A DNA stretch of 64,000 bases from Tanticharoenia sakaeratensis NBRC 103193 (GTDB lineage: Bacteria > Pseudomonadota > Alphaproteobacteria > Acetobacterales > Acetobacteraceae), in assembly GCF_000963885.1 (NCBI RefSeq), contig NZ_BALE01000015.1, forward strand, positions 37,510 through 101,509, written 5' to 3'. The notes beneath the pieces were generated by a model that worked only from the letters and a program-made list of their open reading frames with translations, did not search any database and had not been told where the DNA came from. The translations under genes were made by a program, and so were the position numbers. Shown here piece after piece: positions 1-10,088 of the stretch (position 1 is the first letter of the stretch; each line of letters starts with the position of its first letter).

Positions 1-1
1 C

Positions 2-223
2 CTCGGCTATCGCCTGAGCAAGGTCGGTCCGCTGAAGGGGCCGAAGATTCAGCTCAACCTGATCAATCTCGGCAACAACATCTATCGATCCATTCCGGGC
101 AGTTCAGCCGCGACGGCCATGAGCCGGAAGGGTATCTTCGGCAACAGCGTAAGTGCTGGCTCACCTGTCTACCTCGTCGGTGGCAACTTTGCCGCCCTCG
201 TCACACTGTCAACGGGCTTTTAA
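2..223 (+). CDS. TonB-dependent receptor, C-terminal end (partial)
   Basis: The window opens inside an open frame that encodes 73 residues and ends at a TAA. The residues (LNLINLGNNIYRS near the start, then alternating hydrophobic and polar residues, and a terminal TGF) look like the last beta-strands of a TonB-dependent outer-membrane receptor, which typically ends in an aromatic residue recognised by the BAM machinery. The plug domain and most of the barrel lie outside the window, so the substrate cannot be inferred. It converges on the glucan synthase gene and is separated from it by a strong hairpin. Confidence 0.6.
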   Translation, partial: LGYRLSKVGPLKGPKIQLNLINLGNNIYRSIPGSSAATAMSRKGIFGNSVSAGSPVYLVGGNFAALVTLSTGF

Positions 224-259
224 AACTTTCCGCTGGCAGTAAGGCATTTCATCAGGGTG

Positions 260-298
260 CGTTGCTTCGGACGGCTGTGATGCCTGTCCGAAGCAACG
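260..298. terminator. Hairpin between two convergent genes
   Basis: A perfect 13-bp inverted repeat (CGTTGCTTCGGAC and its complement) encloses a 13-nt loop and lies 37 bp after the receptor stop codon. The stem works on either strand, as expected for a shared terminator between convergent genes. There is no T-run on either side, so classical intrinsic termination is not certain. Confidence 0.5.
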
Positions 299-371
299 TA
301 TCTCGACCTTCCGGGGTCCAATGGGTGTCGATACTCCAGCCCCGAAATTTCTGCGCTTTGCCAGAGTACTC

Positions 372-3300
372 TTAGAGGGCCGCAGCCGCTTGCAAGCGTC
401 CTCCGAGTTGAACGTCCACCTCATGCCGGCCGCCATCATCGACAAGGTTGACGATGTTCGTAACGGACAGGGCGTTCCCATCGAGCTTGATCTGGCTGAC
501 GCCACGGCAGACGTGCATGGGATTGAAAACCGAGACATGATAGCTGGTGCGACGCCAGCGGATCGTTGCCTCGAAGTCTGGCCAGCCGCGGGGGATGCAG
601 GGATCGATGAGCAGGCTGTCGCCCCGAATCTGAATGCCCAGGATGAATTCCGTGCCCACGCGCTGCATCCAGCCTGCCGAGCCGGTGTACCACGACCAGC
701 CACCTCGACCGACATGTGGCTCTGTCGAATAAATGTCAGCCGCGACCACATAGGGTTCCAGATGATAGCGGGCGACTTCTTCCGGAGTCCGCGCGTGATT
801 GACCGGATTAAGGGTGTGAAACAATGCCTGCGCCCGATCGCCGTCACCCAAAGATGCAACGGCCATGACCGTCCAGAGTGCGGCATGAGTGTACTGGCCG
901 CCATTCTCGCGTATCCCGGGAGGATACCCACGTATATAACCCGGGTCAGGACTTGCCGTATCAAACGGGGGCGATAGGACCAGCACAAGCTTGTCCTTCG
1001 GGCGGCTCAGGCGTGCAAGCACGGAGCGCATGGCATGTTCCGCGCGCTCCGGCGAGGCTGCCTTCGACAGGACGGCCCATGACTGCGCGATGGCATCGAT
1101 CTGGCATTCGGTATCGAGCCGGGACCCAAGCGGCGTTCCGCCATCGAAATAGGCCCGAAGATACCAGTCTCCATCCCATGTCGTTTCCAGTGCGGTCACC
1201 AGAGCGCTCGCGTGATCCTGCCACGCCCGGGCACGCGCGCTCTCGCGGCGCGCCTGCGCAAGCGGGATGAATGCGTGGAGTGCAGCATGCAGAAACCAGC
1301 CCAGCCAGATGCTCTCGCCGCGCCCCTGTTCACCGACACGGTTCATGCCGTCGTTCCAGTCGCCCGTTCCCATGAGCGGCAATCCATGGGCGCCCACTGC
1401 CATGCTGTGATCGAGCGCGCGTGCGCAATGTTCGAACAGGGACCCTGTCTCTACAGAGGTGGCGGGTATCGCGAAGCGATCGTGCTCACTGATTGGCAGG
1501 GCAGGGGCTTCGAGGAAGTTCACGACTTCATCGAGTATCCCGGCATCGCCCGTTGTCGTGATGTAGTGCGCGACTGCATATGCAAGCCACGCGCGGTCGT
1601 CAGAGATATGTGTGCGGACTCCGGCACCGGTCTGGGGCAGCCACCAATGCTGTACGTCGCCTTCGATGAACTGCTGACCTGCAGCGCGGAGCAGATGGCC
1701 GCGGACACGTTCGGGACATGACAGTGCGAGCGCCATTCCGTCCTGCAGCTGATCCCGAAAGCCGTAAGCGCCGCTGGCCTGATAAAAACCGGCCCGTGCC
1801 TGGACCCTGCTGGAAAGTGTCTGATACAGCAGCCAGCCGTTGAGCATGAGATCCATGCTGCGATCAGGTGTCCGGACCTGGATCATGTCGGTCACATGGC
1901 GCCAGTGTTCCTGAACGGTGTTCAGCACCGCATCAAGGTCGATGGTGCGATAGCGCGCGACAAGGGCGCGGGCAGCATCGGCGGACGCACCTTCGCCAAG
2001 CAGAAACAGGACCTCCACCTTTCCACCCGGCGGAAGCGTGACGATCGTCTGAAGCACGCCGCATGGATCGAGGCCGGCCCCGGTCTGTCCTTTCACGCCA
2101 TCGGGCCGGGAAAAGGCTGCGGGATTCTCCGTCGTGCCATTACGCCCCAGGAAGTGGGTGCGGTCGCCGGAGACGGCCGTGAGATAGCCGCCGATATCGG
2201 CAAAGGCGACGCATCCGCCGTAGGTCGCATCCCAGCTGTTCCGCGCAAACAGCGTTCCCGTTTCCTCGTCGAGTTCGGTGACGGTGAACGGCGCGGTCGA
2301 TCCCCGGGCCGCTCCCAGGACCCATTCCACATAAGCCGTGACGGACAGGGTCCGTGGCTGGCTGGAGTGGTTGTGAAGCGCAAGACGGGTGATCTTGATC
2401 GGATCGGCAGGCGGCACGTACTGGAGCAATGTGCTCGCGATGCCATGCGCAACGCGCTCCTGTCGCGAATATCCCCGCCCATGGTGCGTCACGTAGGTCG
2501 CGTTGCGATCCCGTCGAACAGCAGCGGCAGGACACCAGAGAGTGCCCGTGTTTTCGTCCCGCAAATAAAAGACTTCGCCTGCGCGATCGCAGACCGGGTC
2601 GTTCGACCATGGCGTGATCTGATGATCGCGGCTGTTGCCCGACCATGTATAGCCGCTGCCGTCGGCGGAGACCTGAAACCCGAACGTATCGTTTGCAATG
2701 ACGTTGACCCAGGGTGCCGGCGTGGTCTGGCCGGGGCGAAGAACCACCACGTATTCTGCGCCATCGTCCGCAAATCCGCCGTGACCATTGAAAAACTCGA
2801 GGTCCTGCATGGCGGGTAGGGCAAAAGCGGAAGCAGGATGATCGACCCTCGGTGCGGGCGATACCGGAGGATGCATGTCCGACCGCTCCGCCTGATCGAG
2901 TTGCTGCAGCAGGCTTTGGTCGGCCGTCAACACGACACGCGCCGTCGACAGGATCATGCTTCTGGCTGCGGATGATACCAGGTCGGTGCGCAGGACACGC
3001 ACGGCGCCTGCTGCCTCGCCAGCGCGAGGCACGGCATGAATCATCTGTTCCAGCGACGTCTGCAGCTCCTGCAGATAGGAGGTCGGCTGTTCATTCAGGA
3101 TGACGAAATCGGCCGCCAGGAGCTTCAGCCGGAAATACTCATGGGCAAGCAGAAGCGTGCGGACGGTATCCATGTTGGAATTCTTGCCGACGCGGAGGAC
3201 AAGAATCGGAAGATCTCCGGATATCCCCTGTTCCCAGAGAAGCGACTGCGCCCCGGCTCCCCTGCTCATGGCGCCGGATTCGCGGCGAAGCGACGGGCCT

Positions 3301-6300
3301 GCGTACAGGATGTGCGATGCCAGACGCTGAAAAAGCTCGGCTGTTGGAGGCATGATATCGAGATGTCGCAACTGCACTTGCGCCTGGGTCCACGAAAGCG
3401 TCCGGACTCGTTCGAGAGCCGCCTGGTCCGCGTGCGTGTCGATCATGTCCAACAATGCCGCGCGGCTGCTGGCTGTCATCGTCCAGAATGCAACATGCAC
3501 CGTGCTTCCGGCGCGGACTGAAATGCGCGTGCGGATCGAGAAGATGGGATCGAGAACCGTGCCCGTCGAGCCTGACAGTGCGGTGTCGTCCGTAATGGTC
3601 AGTGCGCGGCTCAGGTCCCGGCCGCGGCCGATGAAGCGGGCACGGTCGGTTTCGATCTCGATCGGACCGGGGGTCACGATCAGATGGGCGGCCCAGATTT
3701 CCGGCTCGTCCGACATGCGCTTCCGGCGCGTCGCGATCAGGGCCCGTGCCTGCGGCATATATTCCGTCTGAACGAAGAGCTTGGTGAACGCAGGATGAGC
3801 CAGGTCGGCGTTCTGGGCCAGCAAAGCCAGCTCGATATAAGAGGTTACGTCGAGCTCCGCAGCTTCACTGCCTGTATTCAGGAGCGATACCACGCGGACT
3901 TCGGCATCGTCTTCCGCGGACACGCGAATTTCGAGCGTCGTGATAATTGCATCATCCTGACGGACGAAATCAGCGCGGTCTTCATGAAACGCCACGCCAT
4001 ATGTGTCCGGACGCTTGTCGCACGGTTGAAGTCCTGCGGACCAGATGCTGCCCGTCCGGCGGTTTTTCATAAACAGATATGATCCGTGATCGTCTCGGGT
4101 AAGATCTTCCCGCCACCGCGTGACGGCCTGTCCGTTCCAGCGGCTGTATCCGGATCCGGCCGCCGTCAGCATGACCGAGTAGCGCCCGTTGGACAGGAGA
4201 TGTGTCACCGGTTCCGGTGTGTCCGCGCTGTTCAGGAAGCGACCTGCGGGTGCGGTCGTGGGATAGACCGCTTGAGGTCGGCTCTCGCTTTCAGAAGGCA
4301 GAGGGCGTGCGACCGCGCCCGCACGTGGTGCGCGTTCCTGCAGCAGCAACTCGGCGGATGCGATGACGGGGTCGTCGTGAAAACGTGCACGCATGATGCC
4401 GTTCATGACCGCATCGGCTGCAGCCAGGATCGACATGCCCTGATGATGAGCCATGTAGGCGCGCACGATCGCGACATCGCTTCCATCGGGGATACGCTCC
4501 CGCGTGAAATCGAGAGCTTCGTAGAAGCCGAAGTGACCCAGGGCCCCGGTCCGTTCCAGCCGGGTCAGGTTGGCAACAGCCTGCTGAGGGTCGACCATCG
4601 CGGCGAGAAGCGTCGCGTAAGGGGCGATCACCAGATTGAGACCCAGACCACGCTTGAGACCAAGCCCGGGGACGCCGAAATTCGAATACTGATAGGTGTA
4701 GTCCAGATCACGCAGATTGTATGCGGATTCCGAAACGCCCCATGGACGATGATGCGCCTGCCCATAAGCGATCTGGCGCTCGACGATCAGGGCGTTCGTC
4801 TGCTCCAGCAGGCTGCCGATCGGCGCGCGCATCACGAGCGAGGGCATCAGATATTCGAACATGGAGCCCGACCATGAAATCAGTGCTGCCCCATTGCCGG
4901 CGGGCGTCATGGTGCGGCCGAGTTTGAACCAGTCGCGTGCGGTCATGTCTCCCTTGGCAATGGCGAAGAAAACTGCAAGCCGTGCTTCGGACGCGAGCAG
5001 GTCATAGCAACTGACGTCGCATGCATCCTCGGAAACGACATAACCGATGGAAAGCAGGTGGCGGGACTGGTTGCAGAGAAACCGGAAGTCCATCTCATGC
5101 GCCATCGCTGCGGCCTTCCGTGCCAGGACTGCGAAGCGCTCGGCGAGGGTTGAATGCAGTTGCGGATCGAGATCGCGGATGCGGCTTTCGATTGTCCGGC
5201 GCGGGGCCAAGATCCAGAAGAGGCGGTCGGAAGCACGTGCCTTTGCACTGTCGGAGTGATGCGCCGCATCCGAAACAGTTACAAAATCTTCGACGGTCCT
5301 GGCCTTTCGGCACAAATCCTCGAGCGCCGGGGGCAACGCATCGTCGGGCGTCGACATGATCGCGCCTTTCAGTGCCGCAAGCAGCCGGAGAAGGCGCCGC
5401 CCGGATCCGTCGTTCGGCAGTCGCACGCCGTTCTGAAACGTCAGGTTCGTCATGGCGATGTTCAGCGCATCGACAGCGCCTTCGCGCCATTCCCCGGTCT
5501 GCTGCGGCTCGGCAGACCAGTCCTGACAGGCTCTGGACAGGGCGATCAGGTGGCCGGCAAGGTTGCCGCTGTCGACGCTCGAAATGTAGACGGGATCGAG
5601 CGGCTTCAGATCGTCGGTGGCATACCAGTTGTAGAAATGCCCCCTGTAGCGCGGCATGCGTTCGAGCGTCGCAAAGGTCTCTTCCAGGCGCTGCACCGTG
5701 TCGACAAGACCGGCCCACCCGAAATCGTGCGCACTGGCGGCGCAGAGCAGATACAGGCCGATATTCGTGGGCGAGGTGCGATGTGCCAGAACCGGGGCCG
5801 GTTCCTCCTGGAAATTGTCCGGAGGAAGCATATGGTCCTCCGGCGTCACGAATGTTTCGAAGAAGCGCCACGTGCGGCGGGCCGTCATGCGAAGGGTTCG
5901 GATATCGGTGCGCGACGGCCTGGTGCGGGCAGCGATGACCGGCGTGCGGCTCGCCCACATGGCCAGCGCGGGCGACAGGAGCCATGGCAGCGAAAGCATC
6001 CCGCAGGGAAGCAGGTTTTCGGGCGCATTGATGGCAACGATCACGATGATCGCCACGACCAGCACGGGGACGGCCGCCATTCGGAAATAGTATCCGGCAA
6101 GCGTCGATCGGCGCGGTCCCTGGATCTGCGCCGCCGGCACCCATTGCAGCATGTGTTGTCGTGTCAGAAAGACGCGCACCAGGGTGCGCCAGATCGCATC
6201 GGCCATGAGATGCGCCTGATGCACCATGAAGACGATGTTGAGAGACGTCATGATCGCCGCCTCGCGCGCCACGGCACTGAGGCCACGCAGGTAGCTGTTC

Positions 6301-8978
6301 CACGTGATCCAGTCCCGCCGCGGCAGGAGCTCCGGCAGAACAGGCAGGAAAGTCGGCACGCTCATGGCGAGCAGGACGGCAATCGTCCAGACGACTGCTG
6401 CATGGAACGGCAGCAGCCACGTGGCAAGAAGGGCCAGAAGGCGCAGGGGCGGGCAGAGCGTGCGCCGCAGGTTGTCCAGCATCTTCCACTGTGCAATGCC
6501 CGAAAACCGCTCGCGCGGTGTGGGATCACGACGAAACAGCCCTCCGACAAGCCACGGCAGAAGCTGCCAGTCACCCCGTGTCCAGCGATGGCCCCTCTGG
6601 GCGGCAACGAGATAATCGCCCGGAAATTCCTCGACGACCTCGATATCCGTCACGAGGCCCGCGCGGGCGAAGATGCCTTCGAAGAGGTCGTGGCTGAGAA
6701 GGGTGGAGTCCGGGACGCGGCCGGACAGGGCTGCCTCGAACGCATCAACGTGATAGATGCCCTTGCCGGCGTAGGACCCCTCTCCGAACATGTCCTGATA
6801 GAGATCGGATACGGCTGCGGAATAGCCATCGATGCCGCGGATGCTGGCGAAGACGCGTTGAAACAACGTGCTCTCATGGCCGATCGGCAGCGATGGCGTA
6901 ACGCGGGGCTGCAGGATCGCATATCCCTCGCAGACGCGGCTGCTTGCCTGATCGAAGACAGGAGCATTCAGCGGATGGGACATCTTTCCTATCAGGCGGT
7001 GGATCGTCTCCAGCGGCAGGCGCGTATCGGCATCGAGGGTGACGACGTATTGCACGCTAGCGGGCAGGGGATGATCCGGCGTCAGAAACGTCGTGTCGCT
7101 CGCCCCGCGCAACAGGCGGTTGAATTCGTGGAGCTTGCCGCGCTTGCGCTCCCATCCCATCCAGACCCGCTCGCTTTCGGACCAGACGCGGGATCGATGA
7201 AGGAGATGAAAGCGCACGCCGCCCGGCGCCGGCCCGTATTTGGAATTCAGTCTGGCCACACCCTGCTTTGCCAGATCCAGCAGGGTGTCATCTGCTGGCG
7301 CATTGGGACCATTATGGTCCGTCCAGTCCGTCAGCAAGGCGAAGTGCACAGCGTCTTCGCGCGTGGAGAGGTGATGCAGCTCCAGTCGTGCGACGAGGTC
7401 GTCGATCGTGTCCCTGGTGGTCAGCAGGGCCGGTATGACCACCATGGTCCGCAGATGGTCAGGGATCCCGTCGCGAAATGCGAACCCCGGCAGCATCGTC
7501 GCATGAAATGTCTTCAGTGCCATTCGATTGACGAGGGCGACCGCGGCATCCGACAACGGAATGCTGGCCAGCACGATGACCAGGATCAGCAGCCCGGCAG
7601 ACGGGTGTTGCCAGCTCATCGCCGTCGTGATGCCAAGAAACAGCATCGTCAGGACAATGACTGCGGCACAGTAGCCCGCAATCCCAGCCGCGCGGAGATG
7701 GCGGCCGGCCATATGGCGCCACGGGAGCCGATATCCGATCACCATCTCCAGTTCGGCGCGGCCGGCCATCAGCAGGTAGTAGCCCGGATCCGTTCGGCGG
7801 GCGTCCGAAGACGCGTCAGCCTTCGCGGTATGCGCCATCGTGACCGCCAGTTCTGCCACGGTCATCTCGCTGAATGTGCTTCCATAGGCGAGCTCTTCGA
7901 CGGCCTTGTAGTAAAGGTCCCGGCTCGCAAAAGTCGCCTGTGTGAAGCTCTCGAATTCCGCCAGGACCAGATTGATGGGGCAGACCCGGTCGAATGCTTC
8001 CGTCCAGTCGAGGCTTCCGATCAGGCGCAGGCTGGTGATGATGTTCCGGATTGTTGCGTTGAATGCGCCCTGTTCCTGCAGGTCGGCGCGAACCGCGCTT
8101 TCGATCGTGGCGCCGTGATCGACGAGCCGCTGTTCGAGCCAGACGAGAGCCGGATCCTTTTCCGGATCGAGACCCCGCAGGCGATGAGAAAGCTGGGCCG
8201 CGAATGCATGATCGAAGATGTCGGGATCGATCGTCTCCAGAAGACCGGAAATCGCGCCCGGTGTATCCTTGCGATGGAGGCCGAGTTCGTCGGCCAGCCT
8301 GTCGGCGTTGTCCTTGCTTGCGTTGTGTCTCATGATGCCGCCTACGACGCGGCGAAGATTTTCGATCAGGACGATCCGCAACGTGATCGACACGGCCCAG
8401 AGTTCACCGACACCCAGCGGAACCACACTCTGATAGGCGAGAAGGTAATTATACAGGGTCTCGGGCAGCACATGGCTGTCCGTATGAGCGATGTAGGCCC
8501 ACGCCACGCCGAAGACCCGCGGCAGGCCGGAGAAAGGCCCGTCGGCCAGCTTGGGCAGACGCGCGTAAAAACGCGGTGGCAGATCGAGATCGGTCTCCCT
8601 GATCTGCATGTCGATGAGCGTGTAGTTGTCCGCAAGCCACTGCGCCGCAGGGGTCAGGGTGGACCCGAGAGCGATCGCTTCGGAAATTCGCGCATCGGCG
8701 TTCCGAAGAAAGGCCCGGTTGTTTGAAAGCCGTTTTGATAGCGGGCGATTGTGCCGTCCGGTTGGAACGGCAAGAGTCTGGGCGGCGGCAAGGCTTCTGG
8801 CATGTGCCTCGAGCCGTTCCATGCCGAAAATCTCGCTTTTGACCAGGCTCTCGTCGTTCTGCCACGCGAGGTCTGGCGTGTCCTTCTGCAGACGGCCGGA
8901 AATACTGGCTACCCAGCCATGATGCGAAGTCCGGGATGCGCGATTGGCTTTCGTCAGAAAAGCAGCATATCCACCCAT
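372..8978 (-). CDS. ndvB: Cyclic beta-1,2-glucan synthase (NdvB/ChvB type)
   Basis: A 2868-residue membrane enzyme of full family length. Known members build, cyclise and trim periplasmic cyclic beta-1,2-glucan from UDP-glucose. Visible parts in order: an N-terminal region with the conserved FGMERLEAHARSLAAAQ stretch; membrane segments around residues 420-480; a GT84-type glycosyltransferase domain with LDADTRLP (DxD near residue 648) and the QRGHRWTRGDWQ motif near 794; further membrane segments near 830-950; then beta-rich and GH94 phosphorylase-like domains with TGDWNDGMNRVG near residue 2540. The Asp of that motif is the expected catalytic acid of the chain-length-controlling module. The ATG at 8978 has GGAG about 7 nt upstream. 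An internal Met at residue 53 lies inside the conserved N-terminal motif, so the longer start is preferred. It is monocistronic and converges on the receptor fragment. Confidence 0.93.
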   Translation of the reverse strand: MGGYAAFLTKANRASRTSHHGWVASISGRLQKDTPDLAWQNDESLVKSEIFGMERLEAHARSLAAAQTLAVPTGRHNRPLSKRLSNNRAFLRNADARISEAIALGSTLTPAAQWLADNYTLIDMQIRETDLDLPPRFYARLPKLADGPFSGLPRVFGVAWAYIAHTDSHVLPETLYNYLLAYQSVVPLGVGELWAVSITLRIVLIENLRRVVGGIMRHNASKDNADRLADELGLHRKDTPGAISGLLETIDPDIFDHAFAAQLSHRLRGLDPEKDPALVWLEQRLVDHGATIESAVRADLQEQGAFNATIRNIITSLRLIGSLDWTEAFDRVCPINLVLAEFESFTQATFASRDLYYKAVEELAYGSTFSEMTVAELAVTMAHTAKADASSDARRTDPGYYLLMAGRAELEMVIGYRLPWRHMAGRHLRAAGIAGYCAAVIVLTMLFLGITTAMSWQHPSAGLLILVIVLASIPLSDAAVALVNRMALKTFHATMLPGFAFRDGIPDHLRTMVVIPALLTTRDTIDDLVARLELHHLSTREDAVHFALLTDWTDHNGPNAPADDTLLDLAKQGVARLNSKYGPAPGGVRFHLLHRSRVWSESERVWMGWERKRGKLHEFNRLLRGASDTTFLTPDHPLPASVQYVVTLDADTRLPLETIHRLIGKMSHPLNAPVFDQASSRVCEGYAILQPRVTPSLPIGHESTLFQRVFASIRGIDGYSAAVSDLYQDMFGEGSYAGKGIYHVDAFEAALSGRVPDSTLLSHDLFEGIFARAGLVTDIEVVEEFPGDYLVAAQRGHRWTRGDWQLLPWLVGGLFRRDPTPRERFSGIAQWKMLDNLRRTLCPPLRLLALLATWLLPFHAAVVWTIAVLLAMSVPTFLPVLPELLPRRDWITWNSYLRGLSAVAREAAIMTSLNIVFMVHQAHLMADAIWRTLVRVFLTRQHMLQWVPAAQIQGPRRSTLAGYYFRMAAVPVLVVAIIVIVAINAPENLLPCGMLSLPWLLSPALAMWASRTPVIAARTRPSRTDIRTLRMTARRTWRFFETFVTPEDHMLPPDNFQEEPAPVLAHRTSPTNIGLYLLCAASAHDFGWAGLVDTVQRLEETFATLERMPRYRGHFYNWYATDDLKPLDPVYISSVDSGNLAGHLIALSRACQDWSAEPQQTGEWREGAVDALNIAMTNLTFQNGVRLPNDGSGRRLLRLLAALKGAIMSTPDDALPPALEDLCRKARTVEDFVTVSDAAHHSDSAKARASDRLFWILAPRRTIESRIRDLDPQLHSTLAERFAVLARKAAAMAHEMDFRFLCNQSRHLLSIGYVVSEDACDVSCYDLLASEARLAVFFAIAKGDMTARDWFKLGRTMTPAGNGAALISWSGSMFEYLMPSLVMRAPIGSLLEQTNALIVERQIAYGQAHHRPWGVSESAYNLRDLDYTYQYSNFGVPGLGLKRGLGLNLVIAPYATLLAAMVDPQQAVANLTRLERTGALGHFGFYEALDFTRERIPDGSDVAIVRAYMAHHQGMSILAAADAVMNGIMRARFHDDPVIASAELLLQERAPRAGAVARPLPSESESRPQAVYPTTAPAGRFLNSADTPEPVTHLLSNGRYSVMLTAAGSGYSRWNGQAVTRWREDLTRDDHGSYLFMKNRRTGSIWSAGLQPCDKRPDTYGVAFHEDRADFVRQDDAIITTLEIRVSAEDDAEVRVVSLLNTGSEAAELDVTSYIELALLAQNADLAHPAFTKLFVQTEYMPQARALIATRRKRMSDEPEIWAAHLIVTPGPIEIETDRARFIGRGRDLSRALTITDDTALSGSTGTVLDPIFSIRTRISVRAGSTVHVAFWTMTASSRAALLDMIDTHADQAALERVRTLSWTQAQVQLRHLDIMPPTAELFQRLASHILYAGPSLRRESGAMSRGAGAQSLLWEQGISGDLPILVLRVGKNSNMDTVRTLLLAHEYFRLKLLAADFVILNEQPTSYLQELQTSLEQMIHAVPRAGEAAGAVRVLRTDLVSSAARSMILSTARVVLTADQSLLQQLDQAERSDMHPPVSPAPRVDHPASAFALPAMQDLEFFNGHGGFADDGAEYVVVLRPGQTTPAPWVNVIANDTFGFQVSADGSGYTWSGNSRDHQITPWSNDPVCDRAGEVFYLRDENTGTLWCPAAAVRRDRNATYVTHHGRGYSRQERVAHGIASTLLQYVPPADPIKITRLALHNHSSQPRTLSVTAYVEWVLGAARGSTAPFTVTELDEETGTLFARNSWDATYGGCVAFADIGGYLTAVSGDRTHFLGRNGTTENPAAFSRPDGVKGQTGAGLDPCGVLQTIVTLPPGGKVEVLFLLGEGASADAARALVARYRTIDLDAVLNTVQEHWRHVTDMIQVRTPDRSMDLMLNGWLLYQTLSSRVQARAGFYQASGAYGFRDQLQDGMALALSCPERVRGHLLRAAGQQFIEGDVQHWWLPQTGAGVRTHISDDRAWLAYAVAHYITTTGDAGILDEVVNFLEAPALPISEHDRFAIPATSVETGSLFEHCARALDHSMAVGAHGLPLMGTGDWNDGMNRVGEQGRGESIWLGWFLHAALHAFIPLAQARRESARARAWQDHASALVTALETTWDGDWYLRAYFDGGTPLGSRLDTECQIDAIAQSWAVLSKAASPERAEHAMRSVLARLSRPKDKLVLVLSPPFDTASPDPGYIRGYPPGIRENGGQYTHAALWTVMAVASLGDGDRAQALFHTLNPVNHARTPEEVARYHLEPYVVAADIYSTEPHVGRGGWSWYTGSAGWMQRVGTEFILGIQIRGDSLLIDPCIPRGWPDFEATIRWRRTSYHVSVFNPMHVCRGVSQIKLDGNALSVTNIVNLVDDGGRHEVDVQLGGRLQAAAAL

Positions 8979-10088
8979 CGTTCTGCTCCAGTGACCGCGT
9001 CGAAACGCTTGCTGACGGAACAGGCTTGGACGAGCGAAAGAAACCGGTGTCGAAAGCGTGTAACGCAGCTAGATTGGCTGTGCCCGGCTCATCCCCGAGG
9101 TTCTGCCTGTAAATGTCTCGGGTGAGCGTCCCATCGTGGCCGTTTCATCGAAGGTGATACGAAGCTTCTGCGCTTCCGCAGGCCACGACTGCCCGGTCCG
9201 GCGTCGGCGGGATATCGTTGCGAAATTGCCGTCACGTTTCCGCTCCGTTTTCTCAGGAAACCGAGATGCTTTGACAATCTTTACAAACAACGAAACGACG
9301 CATCACAAAGATCTGCTCGCCGAGGTGATGTAAACGTTCCCTTCTAGGTTATGTTCCTGCGGTATTTTCATGTAACGCGAGGCTGCCAGAACATGAGGCC
9401 AACTTGCTCATCCGTAAGATGGGCAAGTCAGATGGTACTGGAAAAACAGGCTTCTCCTGACGGGAATGGCCGGCGCCTGGTCGAAGCCTGGTCAGCTGGG
9501 CAGGGTGCGAAGCCCGAGCATCACCGGTTTTCTGATCGGCGCTGGTCCTGCGCCGGAGTCAGGACGCGCAGTCATCGCACAAGTGCGCAAGGCCTATGGT
9601 CAGGGATGCCGAACGTAGGCAGCCTAGATGGTCAGCGACCTCACTGGTGTCCGTTTGCTTTTGAAGCCGAAGAAGACCATTGGCCGTGCCCATGCCCGAT
9701 CGCATCTCGGCTAAGAGGGCGCTTTAGGATGGCACTTGCCACGTGCAAGAGACGATCCAGGGACATGGACCCGGAAATTTCCGGCGCTATCCAGCAAGGG
9801 CCAGCGATCGGCGCTTTTTTGCCGCGATATGTGGACGACGCTTTCGCGGGCGGAAGCGCTGTCGAGTGGACGCTCCTGTCGCTTCCGGCTGACCCTTCCT
9901 CGTTCCGCAGATCATCCCCAACGGCATCCCGACCGGGGATCCGGGACGTGATTTTGAAAGCGGTGCGAAAGACTTGCGCCATGGCGGGAGGACGGGCATG
10001 CACTATGGGCCGGTCGTTCCACGGCCCTCTATCATCGTCCGCCAGACCGGCCGCAATGTCTGCGTGCCGGTTTCCAATCAGGTAGCCT
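8979..10088. other. 1.1-kb intergenic region, no convincing gene
   Basis: This stretch separates the divergent ndvB and glycosyltransferase genes and should hold both promoters. A TTGACA hexamer is at 9271-9276 in a locally AT-rich patch, but no good -10 follows at 17 bp. Open frames at 9351-10085 (plus) and 9641-10189 (minus) have arginine/serine-rich, low-complexity translations with no recognisable motif. A 50-codon frame at 9466-9618 is equally unsupported. It could be an eroded gene or mobile element, but I cannot recognise a family. Confidence 0.4.

Noticed and set aside
5154..8726. A 1190-codon open frame antisense to ndvB
   Set aside because: It lies wholly inside the well-supported glucan synthase gene. 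Its translation is rich in Arg, Gly and Gln with no recognisable domain, as expected for a GC-rich reverse-frame shadow.
9271..9299. TTGACA-based sigma70 promoter in the ndvB/glycosyltransferase gap
   Set aside because: The -35 hexamer is perfect, but no acceptable -10 occurs at 16-18 bp and the nearest plus-strand gene starts ~790 bp away.
9351..10085. Possible transposase remnant in the 1.1-kb gap
   Set aside because: No terminal inverted repeats, target duplication or transposase motif was found. The frames are compositionally poor.
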